In this document: one piece after another, positions 8,344-17,000 of the stretch | Numbering within the stretch: position 1 is the first letter of the stretch | Layout: the number at the start of each line of letters is the position of its first letter | Assembly: GCA_012838585.1 (NCBI GenBank) | Contig: DUPB01000063.1 | Span: 1-34,878 of the forward strand | Reading direction: 5' to 3' | Length of the DNA: 34,878 nt | Origin: Bacteroidales bacterium | GTDB lineage: Bacteria > Bacteroidota > Bacteroidia > Bacteroidales > Dysgonomonadaceae | Translations under genes and position numbers: made by a program | Notes under the pieces: generated by a model | Seen by the model: only the letters and a program-made list of their open reading frames with translations | The model's database searches: none | What the model was told of the DNA's origin: nothing

Positions 8344-9210
8344 TCATTTAAGCATTGGGAATAGTTCTCTTATCTCTTCGTCGTTGGGCTGATAGCCATA
8401 CTCACATATTTCAAAGGCTTCGGCATCGGTTACTTTTTTAGCTTTTTCCTCCCCATACCATTTTACTAACGACTCTCTCATGGCGGGTGTAACGGGTCTT
8501 TTTCGGTTCGTTTTAAGCCATTCAAGCCTCTCTTCCTGACTTCGCGGAGCTTCTTTTGACGCGGTCCACGGCAACCATTCAAAGTACTGTGACTCGTGCG
8601 CGGCCATACCATAAATTTTCTGGTCGAACACATCTGATATATCGATCGTTATGTCGGGAGTAAAGGGGTAAGGTTTTTGGAATCGGTCTTGCGCGTAAAG
8701 GAACAGGGGGTTTTTTTTCAATGGTGGGGTGTCGGATACCACGTTTGGGACAATCACCAGGTAAGCCGCGTCCTGCAAAGCAATAGCCGCGTTTCGATGA
8801 TCGGGATGATAATCGTATGGCCTGTGGCCGATAACCACATCCGCGTCCCACTCCCGAATAATTCTTATCACCTCTTTTCGCACGTCAAGCGTGGGCATCA
8901 ATTCGGCATCATGGTATTCCAGCACTTTATAGGCGACACCAAATCGTTTCCCTGCCTCTTCTGCCTCAGCACGACGTCTTTTAGCCAGGGCACCCCCACC
9001 CATGGAATAATGACCGGCATCACCATTTGTCAAAGAAACAAACAGCACATTGTGACCAAGTTGTGAAAACTTAATGGCCGTTCCGCCCGCTAACACATCC
9101 GCATCATCAGGGTGTGCTCCTATGAACACCACGTTAATCGCTCTTTCCTGACCAAAGGAAAGTAAGCAGATGGTAAACAGTGAACATAGAACGAAAGTGA
9201 AGCGTTTCAT
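8344..9210 (-). CDS. Secreted PIG-L/LmbE-family N-deacetylase
   Basis: The protein has 288 aa with an N-terminal signal peptide (MKRFTFVLCSLFTICLLSFGQ). The zinc-binding motifs of the PIG-L family are present: AHPDDAD (from residue 32; His33, Asp35/Asp36) and HPDH (135-138). The family removes acetyl groups from N-acetylglucosamine-type sugars in GPI, mycothiol, bacillithiol and antibiotic pathways. Export and the downstream glycosidase gene instead suggest work on an extracellular or periplasmic N-acetylated sugar polymer. The C-terminal part after about residue 190 has no motif I recognise. It is the first gene of a two-gene operon; two small hairpins lie between it and the barrel-protein gene upstream. 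Confidence 0.88.
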   Translation of the reverse strand: MKRFTFVLCSLFTICLLSFGQERAINVVFIGAHPDDADVLAGGTAIKFSQLGHNVLFVSLTNGDAGHYSMGGGALAKRRRAEAEEAGKRFGVAYKVLEYHDAELMPTLDVRKEVIRIIREWDADVVIGHRPYDYHPDHRNAAIALQDAAYLVIVPNVVSDTPPLKKNPLFLYAQDRFQKPYPFTPDITIDISDVFDQKIYGMAAHESQYFEWLPWTASKEAPRSQEERLEWLKTNRKRPVTPAMRESLVKWYGEEKAKKVTDAEAFEICEYGYQPNDEEIRELFPMLK

Positions 9211-9232
9211 ACGATTATCAATTTACAACTAA

Positions 9233-9287
9233 GGGCGACATGGATGTCGCCCGTTGAAAAAGGTGATTTACCAGTAAAAATACTGGT
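9233..9287 (-). terminator. Two small hairpins between the barrel-protein gene and the deacetylase gene
   Basis: On the minus strand, read after the barrel gene's stop, the first is ACCAGTA-TTTT-TACTGGT (9270-9287), followed shortly by a CTTTTTC stretch. The second is a perfect 8-bp stem, GGGCGACA-TCCA-TGTCGCCC (9233-9252). Together they could form a weak terminator or a processing site. A role as attenuator for the downstream operon is also possible. Confidence 0.4.
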
Positions 9288-9318
9288 TGACTGGGAGAGG
9301 TTTTACCAAAAAACTCTT

Positions 9319-10023
9319 TTACCAGCTAAAAGCGAAGCCCGCGTTTACGTTTAGGGCTGGCTCACCATCAATCAGCAGAACATCGGGAGCTAGTACAAAG
9401 TTGAACCTTTTATGTGCAGCAAACCGTAAAGTGGCTCCTAAGTTGAAGGCAAGTAAGCCATCGCCTGTTGTTTTTTTACCATCGTACGTGACAGAGGGCA
9501 CCGCGTACCCCACAAGTGCTCTATAGGTAGCTTTGATGTTGAGCATGTTTATGAGATGAGAGTATGAGGGGCCAACCAGTAAATAGCCTGTTCCATAACT
9601 CACCTCATCGACGAGGTAGGAGTTGGCGCCCCATTTGAGCGTGCCTCCCAATCCCCTTTGGGTAGCCAGGTTGAGCTCAAGTAAGTTTAACCCCAGTCCC
9701 ACGTGATCGAAATCAGTTGCCACCCCCAGGTTCAAGCTGAAGTAACTGTACCTGTTTTTACCTTCAGCAGGGGATTTTCCAACTTTTACTGCTTTTGTTG
9801 CTTCCGTTTCCTTTGTTATTTTTGAAACGTCCTCTATAGATAAAACGAAAACATTTCCATCCGCTGTTTCAATGGTAATGCTTTGACCTGGTACCTGTTC
9901 GGTAATATTTCCTTTAATTACTGAACCATTTTTCAAGTGAACCACATCTCGTGTAACGTTTTGAGAAAACAGGAAAACGCTGGAGAAAATCATGAATACC
10001 GTGAAAATAAGAACTTTTCTCAT
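9319..10023 (-). CDS. Predicted outer-membrane beta-barrel protein, function unknown
   Basis: The frame is open back to 10101, but I chose the ATG at 10023 (234 aa). It begins a clean signal peptide (MRKVLIFTVFMIFSSVFLFSQ), and the promoter -7 box at 10091-10098 would put the longer start before the transcription start. Residues about 25-75 form a small beta-rich domain typical of Bacteroidetes (DVVHLKNGSVIKGNI ... GNVFVLSIEDVSKITKE). The rest alternates hydrophobic and polar residues with frequent Gly and aromatics and ends in Phe-Ser-Trp, as barrel proteins ending in an aromatic do. There are eight or so likely strands. I do not recognise a named family. Three phased direct repeats upstream suggest control by an activator that may also serve the LRR-peptidase genes. 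Confidence 0.8.
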   Translation of the reverse strand: MRKVLIFTVFMIFSSVFLFSQNVTRDVVHLKNGSVIKGNITEQVPGQSITIETADGNVFVLSIEDVSKITKETEATKAVKVGKSPAEGKNRYSYFSLNLGVATDFDHVGLGLNLLELNLATQRGLGGTLKWGANSYLVDEVSYGTGYLLVGPSYSHLINMLNIKATYRALVGYAVPSVTYDGKKTTGDGLLAFNLGATLRFAAHKRFNFVLAPDVLLIDGEPALNVNAGFAFSW

Positions 10024-10090
10024 ACGAATTATAGTTAGTGAGTTATACATGGGCTGTTTGATAACAGTCAGCCTTTTATTAGATATAACG

Positions 10091-10098
10091 CAAATATA
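10091..10098 (-). promoter_or_regulatory. -7 box of the barrel-protein gene
   Basis: TATATTTG on the minus strand, followed by CG, is a full match to TAnnTTTG. I see no TTTG at -33 spacing, so this promoter may need an activator. Transcription would start near 10084, giving a leader of about 60 nt. Confidence 0.7.
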
Positions 10099-10141
10099 CA
10101 CTTTTTCAGGAAAAATAAAAAAAAGTTTCGACTTTTCTCAC

Positions 10142-10202
10142 GATTGAAATGACCTGGTTATCATTGAAATGGCTTGATTCCGATTGAAACAACCTGTTTA
10201 AG
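10142..10202 (-). promoter_or_regulatory. Phased direct-repeat array upstream of the barrel-protein promoter
   Basis: ATTGAAA occurs at 10143, 10163 and 10183, exactly 20 bp apart. Each copy is followed by a related word (ACCTGGTT, GGCTTGAT, AACCTGTT). The array starts 44 bp upstream of the -7 box, and it is also just downstream of the stop codon of the neighbouring LRR gene. The two-turn spacing is that of half-sites bound side by side by a dimeric or LytTR-type regulator. Confidence 0.6.
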
Positions 10203-10239
10203 ATAGCAGCCATCAGTTTGTGATTAGGGTATGTGGCAT

Positions 10240-13200
10240 TTACTTGTTGCACGGATCGGGACGATGACACCCGCCTCCCGGCTCGTGGGCATACCAATAC
10301 CCTTTGCCGTGGTCTATGTCCACGACATATTTTTTTTGGTCATAATCCCACTTGTATTTGTATCGAATATCGTAGCTGAGGGTTTCGATATTATCAAAAA
10401 TAGCGGGTCTTACCTCACAAATGTTGTTGGAGCTACAGTATAATGTTCTCAATGCCGTACACCCGCTCACGTTCAAGGAGGTGAGCTGGTTGTCATAGCA
10501 GTCTAAAAGTTCTAACGCCGTAAACCCGCTCATGTTTAGTGAGGTGAGTTGGTTGCTGTAGCAGTCTAATTGTCTCAACGCTTTAGACCCGCCTACATTT
10601 ATCGAGGTGAGCTGGTTCCGGTTACAGTATAATATTTCCAATGCCGTGCACCCGCTTATATTTAACGAGGTGAGCTTGTTTTTGGAACATTTTAATTCTT
10701 TCAATGTTGTACATCCGCTCACATTTAACGAAGTGAGATTTTCGCCGGAACAATCAAAACTCCTCAACGCGATACATCCACTTGCATCTAACGAGGTGAG
10801 CAGTGAACTCTGCTTGATGGTTAGTAACTCCAGCAACTTCAACCCGCTTACATTTAAGGAGGTAAGTTTGTTTTCACCACAATAAAGAGAGTTTAACTTC
10901 GTGCAGTTTTGTACACTTAACGAGGTGAGCTGGTTCCCGTTGCAGTATAATTCTTGTAAGGCGGTACATCCGCTCACGTTTAGTGAGGTGAGTCGATTAC
11001 TTGAGCAGGATAAGTCTTTCAACGCGGTACACCCGTTCACGTTTAACGAGGTGAGCTGGTTATTGTAGCAGGATAACCTTTGCAATGCCTTGAACCCGCT
11101 CACGTCTAACGAGGTGATCTGGTTATTGTAGCAGGATAAATTTTGCAATGCCTTGAACCCGCTTACATCTAACGAGGTGATTTTGTTATTGTGGCAGGAT
11201 AAGCTTTGCAATGCCGTACACCCGCTTACGTTTAAGGAGCTGATTTGGTTTCTGTGGCAGGATAAGCTTTGCAATGCCGTACATCCACTTACGTTTAAGG
11301 AGGTGAGCTGGTTCTGCTCGCAGTAGGATAATTCTTTCAAAGCCGTACACCCGCTCACGTCTAACGATGTAAACCGGTTATTATCGCACCTTAAAGATTC
11401 CAGCGCCGTACATCCATTTACATTTAACGAGGTAAGTTGATTGTCGTTACACCATAAAACTCCCAATGTTGTACAATCGCTCGCGTCTAACGAGGTGAGC
11501 TGATTGTTAGCGCAATACAAATAAGCTACTGCACCGTGAATCCGAATGGTTTGGGCACCCAAGGTGTAAGTTTTTTTGCTACCTGACGTCTCCTCTCCCG
11601 CGTCTTTTTTGCCGTTGTTGTTTAGGTCTATCCACGCCTGAGAGAGATCGGATGTAATTATCTGTAACTCTATGGTTTCTCCCACGGTTTTGGCTGTGGT
11701 AAGGACAATCCCTTTCCCGGGTTGCGATTTCGTCACCAATCCATAATAATCAAACTCTTCAATATTTTCATCCCCCCAAACGTTTCTCAGTGAGAATTCC
11801 AAATAGAGGTCTTTATCGCCGGGTACTTTGAAAAAATCGGATAACGAAGGGTCAAACTGCTTCCCGGACGAGTCTTCAAAATGGCTCCCCTTTACCGTGT
11901 ACACCCCTTTGGCAGGACAGGTGAATGAAGCAGAATAATACTTAAACGTTCCGCCGCCAATATCCATATCGAGCTGCATGGATGACGGATTGTCGTCGGC
12001 GTTATACACCCTCATCTCCACGTTTAATTGCGTGGGCGAGTAAAGGGTGTCGTTGTCTGCGTTTTGTTCGCCATACCCGGATTTTCCCCAACCTATTCCC
12101 GTGAATTCTTCGTGATCGTATTTCGGGAAAACCTTACGCCCTTTTCCGTAGGCCTTCATCGTGAAGGTCAAGTCAGCACCCGTGGGACACATTTTGTTTT
12201 GGGTGTCTGCCGCCGGTATTGCCATGGTTTGCAGTACGGGGTTGGCCAACATGGGCTTATCGGCATAAATAATGTAAATAGCATCGCCCTGTACCCAAGC
12301 CTCGTTAAATTTCACCTGCTTCAGGTATTGGTCCCATACTATCCATTTGTATATGTCGCCAGTCATCCCTTGCGGGTCGTGAACCAAGAATGAAGTGGCA
12401 CCGGCGTTTTCTCCTTTTCGGTACCCGATAACGTACAGCACGTGCGTCCCGTGATTAAGGATTACCGGGTGCCTTTTACGGAGAAGCTTTACCATTTCGA
12501 CTGCCGCGCTTTTCGTCCTGCGGAACGATGAACAGGAGATATTAACATCCCCGCCAATCCTTTCCCGTATGGCTTTGACGATACTTTTGGTGTCGTAACT
12601 CCAGAAGGTGATGAAGTTGGTGCCCCATCCCTCGTCAAGCGTCGTGTGCCCGACCTCTTTCACCAGCTTGAATAGGCTGTTGTCTTGTTTAGGATCCAAA
12701 TTCTTGTACGAGCGCACGAACATCATCGCGCAGGCGGCCCAGCAGGTTTCGCTTACTTGTTCCACGTAGGGTGCCTTCATGGTAACGGTTTCCGTTTCGA
12801 AATTATAATCGGGAGTTGTGGCGATGGCGAGGTAACCGTACTTGCCACCTTGCGATGAGGTGCCCGATTTAGTGGGGGTAAAAGGTGCATTGGCTTGTAA
12901 AGAGAGGGTTAGTTTCCCCGTTGCTTTGTCGTAGGTAAAATCGACCTTCTTGTAAATTCGCCCATTTGCCGCTTCAACCGCTTGCCGGTCTGTCGTGAAC
13001 AGGCTGCAATCGATATCTTCTTCCGCGTTGAGCCCTTTATCCACCACCGTTTCCACGTCGATGGTGTAAGCTGACGTCATTTTCGAGAAATCGAGGATGA
13101 TCTGTTTCCCCAAATTGAACATCTCCATCTCTTCACGTTCGGTGATGCTAATCTCCTCGTGAGGGGCATCCTTGTTTTTTGCCGCCTTTATGGAGATTTG

Positions 13201-13893
13201 AAGGTTAGAAGGGAATTTCAATACCATATCTTTCCCCTTGTAGCTTCCTGTCGCCGTTTCACCTGTCGCTTCGATTACTTCGCTTGTATTCCCGTCGGTT
13301 TTCTTCGCCACCCCATCGGCCTCGTAAAAAATCTGCCCCAATCCAAAGTATGACTTGTCGCTGATGAACGTGCCACTGTAAAGATCGTGCAGTTCGCCCT
13401 CTTTCATCTTGCCGGAGTAGAGTAGCACCGCTTTTACCCGGGTGTTGTCATCCAGTTGAATGTCCATTGGCGCGTAGAGGGTAAACCTGTCGCCGCTGCC
13501 GCTGATGATCATCGAGAAGGTTTGTGTATAGGTGTCGGTTTCCGATTTCAGCGTCACGCTGAAGTTGTCGTTGTTTTGCCCGCTGATGGTCAATACCTCG
13601 TCCTCGTACTTCGTCCCGGGTGGGTCATCCTCTTCGAAGTTCGATTTTTTCATGGTCTGGTCGTCGGCCAGGTATTTTCCCTCGATATTGGGCGGGTTTG
13701 TGCCGTCGTGGATGGGCATGCCCAGTCCCTTGATGGCTTTCATCAGGTCTGGTGAGACCAAGGCCTCAATCTTCTGTTTTAAAAGGGCCTCCTTTGGCTC
13801 TTTGGGATCATCGGGGTCAACAATCACCTCCCCGGGACAGGAGGTAAGCAACAGAATAGATACCGCCAACGAAAGGTAGTTAAACTTTTTCAT
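10240..13893 (-). CDS. LRR lipoprotein with embedded papain-like cysteine peptidase
   Basis: The 1217-aa protein has a lipoprotein signal (lipobox LTSC, Cys19) and an Asp/Pro/Lys-rich stalk. Residues about 35-350 form an N-terminal domain (KYLADDQTMKK region) shared with the next paralogue and the 1670-aa protein. Residues about 370-530 form a papain-fold peptidase: Gln379, Cys384 in ETCWAAC, His484 in NHGTHVLYVIGY and Asp506 in VHDP, the arrangement of C39/AvrRpt2-like (clan CA) peptidases. Next comes the module WIDLNNNGKKDAGE (754-767), resembling a Ca-binding DxNxNGxxD loop. About 17 LRRs of 21 residues follow (consensus CxxNQLTSLNVSGCTALxxL). The last ~50 residues are a C-terminal domain shared with two paralogues, ending HRPDPCNK. 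It is probably exposed at the cell surface. The peptidase substrate is unknown; a target bound by the LRRs is an inference. Confidence 0.9.
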   Translation of the reverse strand: MKKFNYLSLAVSILLLTSCPGEVIVDPDDPKEPKEALLKQKIEALVSPDLMKAIKGLGMPIHDGTNPPNIEGKYLADDQTMKKSNFEEDDPPGTKYEDEVLTISGQNNDNFSVTLKSETDTYTQTFSMIISGSGDRFTLYAPMDIQLDDNTRVKAVLLYSGKMKEGELHDLYSGTFISDKSYFGLGQIFYEADGVAKKTDGNTSEVIEATGETATGSYKGKDMVLKFPSNLQISIKAAKNKDAPHEEISITEREEMEMFNLGKQIILDFSKMTSAYTIDVETVVDKGLNAEEDIDCSLFTTDRQAVEAANGRIYKKVDFTYDKATGKLTLSLQANAPFTPTKSGTSSQGGKYGYLAIATTPDYNFETETVTMKAPYVEQVSETCWAACAMMFVRSYKNLDPKQDNSLFKLVKEVGHTTLDEGWGTNFITFWSYDTKSIVKAIRERIGGDVNISCSSFRRTKSAAVEMVKLLRKRHPVILNHGTHVLYVIGYRKGENAGATSFLVHDPQGMTGDIYKWIVWDQYLKQVKFNEAWVQGDAIYIIYADKPMLANPVLQTMAIPAADTQNKMCPTGADLTFTMKAYGKGRKVFPKYDHEEFTGIGWGKSGYGEQNADNDTLYSPTQLNVEMRVYNADDNPSSMQLDMDIGGGTFKYYSASFTCPAKGVYTVKGSHFEDSSGKQFDPSLSDFFKVPGDKDLYLEFSLRNVWGDENIEEFDYYGLVTKSQPGKGIVLTTAKTVGETIELQIITSDLSQAWIDLNNNGKKDAGEETSGSKKTYTLGAQTIRIHGAVAYLYCANNQLTSLDASDCTTLGVLWCNDNQLTSLNVNGCTALESLRCDNNRFTSLDVSGCTALKELSYCEQNQLTSLNVSGCTALQSLSCHRNQISSLNVSGCTALQSLSCHNNKITSLDVSGFKALQNLSCYNNQITSLDVSGFKALQRLSCYNNQLTSLNVNGCTALKDLSCSSNRLTSLNVSGCTALQELYCNGNQLTSLSVQNCTKLNSLYCGENKLTSLNVSGLKLLELLTIKQSSLLTSLDASGCIALRSFDCSGENLTSLNVSGCTTLKELKCSKNKLTSLNISGCTALEILYCNRNQLTSINVGGSKALRQLDCYSNQLTSLNMSGFTALELLDCYDNQLTSLNVSGCTALRTLYCSSNNICEVRPAIFDNIETLSYDIRYKYKWDYDQKKYVVDIDHGKGYWYAHEPGGGCHRPDPCNK
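10430..11520 (-). repeat. 63-bp tandem DNA repeats encoding 21-residue LRRs
   Basis: About 17 copies of a 63-bp unit, in frame. Some neighbours are nearly identical at DNA level (for instance around 11090-11220), which implies recent unequal crossing-over or conversion rather than only protein-level conservation. Because 63 is a multiple of three, copy-number change keeps the frame. Confidence 0.85.
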
Positions 13894-13946
13894 AGGTAGG
13901 ATATATTTAGCGTGTCTCTAATCTAAATTCTCTATAAGCCTTGCTA

Positions 13947-13954
13947 CAAAATTA
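13947..13954 (-). promoter_or_regulatory. -7 box of the 1217-aa LRR-peptidase gene
   Basis: TAATTTTG on the minus strand matches TAnnTTTG, 53 bp before the ATG. No -33 TTTG is seen. The 194-bp gap behind it contains CCTG words at 13987 and 14007, exactly 20 bp apart, followed by AAATA and TTGAG. This is a weak version of the phased arrays near 10142 and 17293. Confidence 0.5.
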
Positions 13955-14087
13955 TTCTTTTTTTTCTTTTTCGCCTCATCCTTGCCCCTGTTTTTTAATT
14001 CAAATACCTGTACACCGCTACTTGAGTTTGAAAACCTTTGTCACGGTTTAAAACTTCTCAAATTAAAAACTCTCAAAGATGTGTCTA

Positions 14088-17000
14088 TTAATTGTTGCAC
14101 GGATTGGGACGATGACACCCGCCTTCCGGCTCGTGGGCGTACCAATATCCTTTGCCGCGGTCTTCTTTTACGACATATTTCTGTTGTTTAGAATCCCACT
14201 GGTATCTGTATCGAATATCATACGAGAGATACGTAATGCTGTCAAAAATAGCGGGTCTTACCTCACACATGTTGTTGTTGTCACAGTATAATTTTTTTAA
14301 TGCCGTGAACTCGTTTACATTTAGCGAGGTGAGCAGGTTGTTGGAGCAGTCTAATTCTTGTAATGCCGTGCACCCGCTCACGTTTAACGAGGCGAGTTGG
14401 TTCCGATCGCAGTATAACCATTTCAATGCCGTGCACCCGCTCACGTTTAACGAGGTAAGCTTTCCTTGGGAATATCTAACGGTTGCTAACCCTGTACAAC
14501 CACTTGCATCTAACGAAACGAGCGGGTTGTTATAGAAGGAGAAATGTCGTAATGATATCAACCCACTCACGTTTAACGAGGAGAGCTGATTGTCGTTGCA
14601 GAAAAAATGACTCAGTGCCGTACATCCGCTCACGTTTAACGAGGTAAGCTGGTTGTTCGCGCAGTTTAAATAATCCAAAGCGGTGTATCCGCTTACATTT
14701 AGCGAGGTAAGCTGGTTGTCGCTGCAGTGTAAACCCTCCAATGCCGTGCACCCGCTCACGTTTAACGTTGACGAGGTAAGTAGGTTGTTTTGACAGTGTA
14801 ACCTTTTTAACGTGTTGCAACTGCTTGCATCTAACGAGGTGAGTTGGTTGTTTTGGCAAGTCAGGGCAGTTACCGGACCGTAAATCCGGATGGTTTGCGC
14901 GCCTAAGGTATATGGTTTTCCGTCTCTAATGTTTTCTCCCTCGTCTCTTTGGCCATTGTTGTTTAGGTCTATCCACGTATCATTGTGAACGGATGTAGCT
15001 ATAGATAACTCTATGGTTTCCCCTACGGCCTTGGCGGTGGTAAGGGAGATAGATTTTACAGTTTTAACTACCAGCCCATGATAATCGAACTCTTCAATGT
15101 TCCCCTTTCCCCAAACGTTTTTCAGTGCAAACTCCAAGCGAAGGTTTTTGTCGCCGGGTACTTTGAAAAAATCGACCAACGAAGGGTCAAACTGCTTGGC
15201 TGACGTGTCTTTAAAATCGCTTCCCTTTACCGTGTAAAACCCTTTGGCCGGACAAGTAAATTCAGCAGAATAGTGTTTAAACGCGCCGCCGCCGAGGTCC
15301 ATGCTTAGCAGCATGGATGTTGCCTTATCGTCGGCATTATACACTTTCATTTCCACGTTTAATTTCGTGGGCGAGTAAAGGGTGTCGTTCTTGGTGTTTT
15401 CCGCGTCATACCCTAATTTTCCCCAGCCGATTCCCGTGAACTCTTTTTGATCGTATTTCGGGAATACCTTACGTCCTTTCCCGTAGGCTTGCATCGTGAA
15501 CGTTAAGTTGGTGCCATCGGGAGACATTTTATTTTGGGTATCTGCTGCCGGTATGGCCATAGTTTGCAGTACAGGATTATCTAACATGGGTTTATCGGCA
15601 TAAAGAATGTAAATGGCATCGCCCCGAAACCAAGCCTCGTTAAAATTCACCTGCTTCAAGTATTGATCCCACACTATCCATTTGTACATGTCGCCGGTCA
15701 TCCCTTGCGGGTCGTGGACCAGGAATGAAGTGGTACTGGCGTTTTCTCCTTTTCGGTACCCGATAACGTACAGCACGTGCGTCCCGTGATTAAGGATTAC
15801 CGGGTGTTTTTTACGGAGAAGCTTTACCATTTCGGTCGCCGCGCTTTTTGTCCTGCGGAACGATGACGAGGAGATGGTAATACCCCCGCCAATCCTTTCT
15901 TGTATGGCTTTTACGATACTTCCGGTATCATAACTCGAAAAGGTGATGAAGTTTGTATTCCACCCTTCGTCAAGCGTGGAGTGTCCAATCTCTTTCACGA
16001 GCCTGAACAGGCTATTGTCTTGATCGGCAGGCAAATCCTTGTACGACCGCACGAACATCACGGCGCAAGCTGCCCAACAGGTGCTGCCTGCCTGCTCCAT
16101 GTAGGGCGCCTTCATGGTAACAGTTTCCGTTTCGAAATTATAATCGGGAGTCAGGGAAATGGCGAGGTAACCGTACTTGCCACTTTCTGGCGTCGTGCCC
16201 GATCTCGTGGGGTTAAAAGGGGCATTGGCTTGTAAAGAGAGGGTTAGTTTCCCCGTTGTCTTGTTGTAGGAAAAATCAACCTTCTTGTAAATTCGCCCTT
16301 TTGCCGCTTCAACAGCTTGCCGGTCGGTCGTGAATAGGCTGCAATCGATATCCTCTTCCGCGTTAAGGCCTTTGTCAACCACCGTTTCCACGTCTATAGT
16401 GTAAGCCGATCTCATTTTCGAGAAATCGAGTATAATATGTTTCCCCAAATTGAACATCTCCATCTCCTCGCGTTCGGTAATGGTGATTTCCTCATGGGGA
16501 GCATCCTGGTTTTTTGCCGCCTTTATAGAAATTTGAAGGTTAGAGCGGAATTTCATTACCATATCTTTTCCCTTGTAGCTTCCTGTCGCCGTTTCACCTG
16601 TCGCTTCGATTACTTCGCTTGTATTCCCGTCGGTTTTCTTCGCCACCCCGTCGGCCTCGTAAAAAACCTGCCCCAATCCAAAATATGCCTTGTCGCTGAT
16701 GAACGTGCCGCTGTAGAGATCGTGCAGTTCCCCTTCTTTTATCTTGCCGGAGTAGAGCAAGACGGCTTTTACCCGGGTGTTGTCGTCAATGGGAATGTCG
16801 ATCGGCGCGTACAGGGTGAACCTATCGCCGTTGCCACTGATGACCATCGAAAAGGTTTGTGAATAGGAGGCGGTTTCCGATTTCAGCGTCACGGTGAAGT
16901 TGTCGTTGTTTTGCCCGCTGATGGTTAGCACCTCGTCCTCGTACTTCGTCCCGGGAGGGTCGTCCTCTTCCAAGTTCGTTTTTTTCATCGTCTGGTCATC

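Noticed and set aside
10430-11520. CRISPR-like regular repeats
   Set aside because: The 63-bp period is coding, in frame with a strong LRR protein pattern, and there are no unique spacers between constant repeats.
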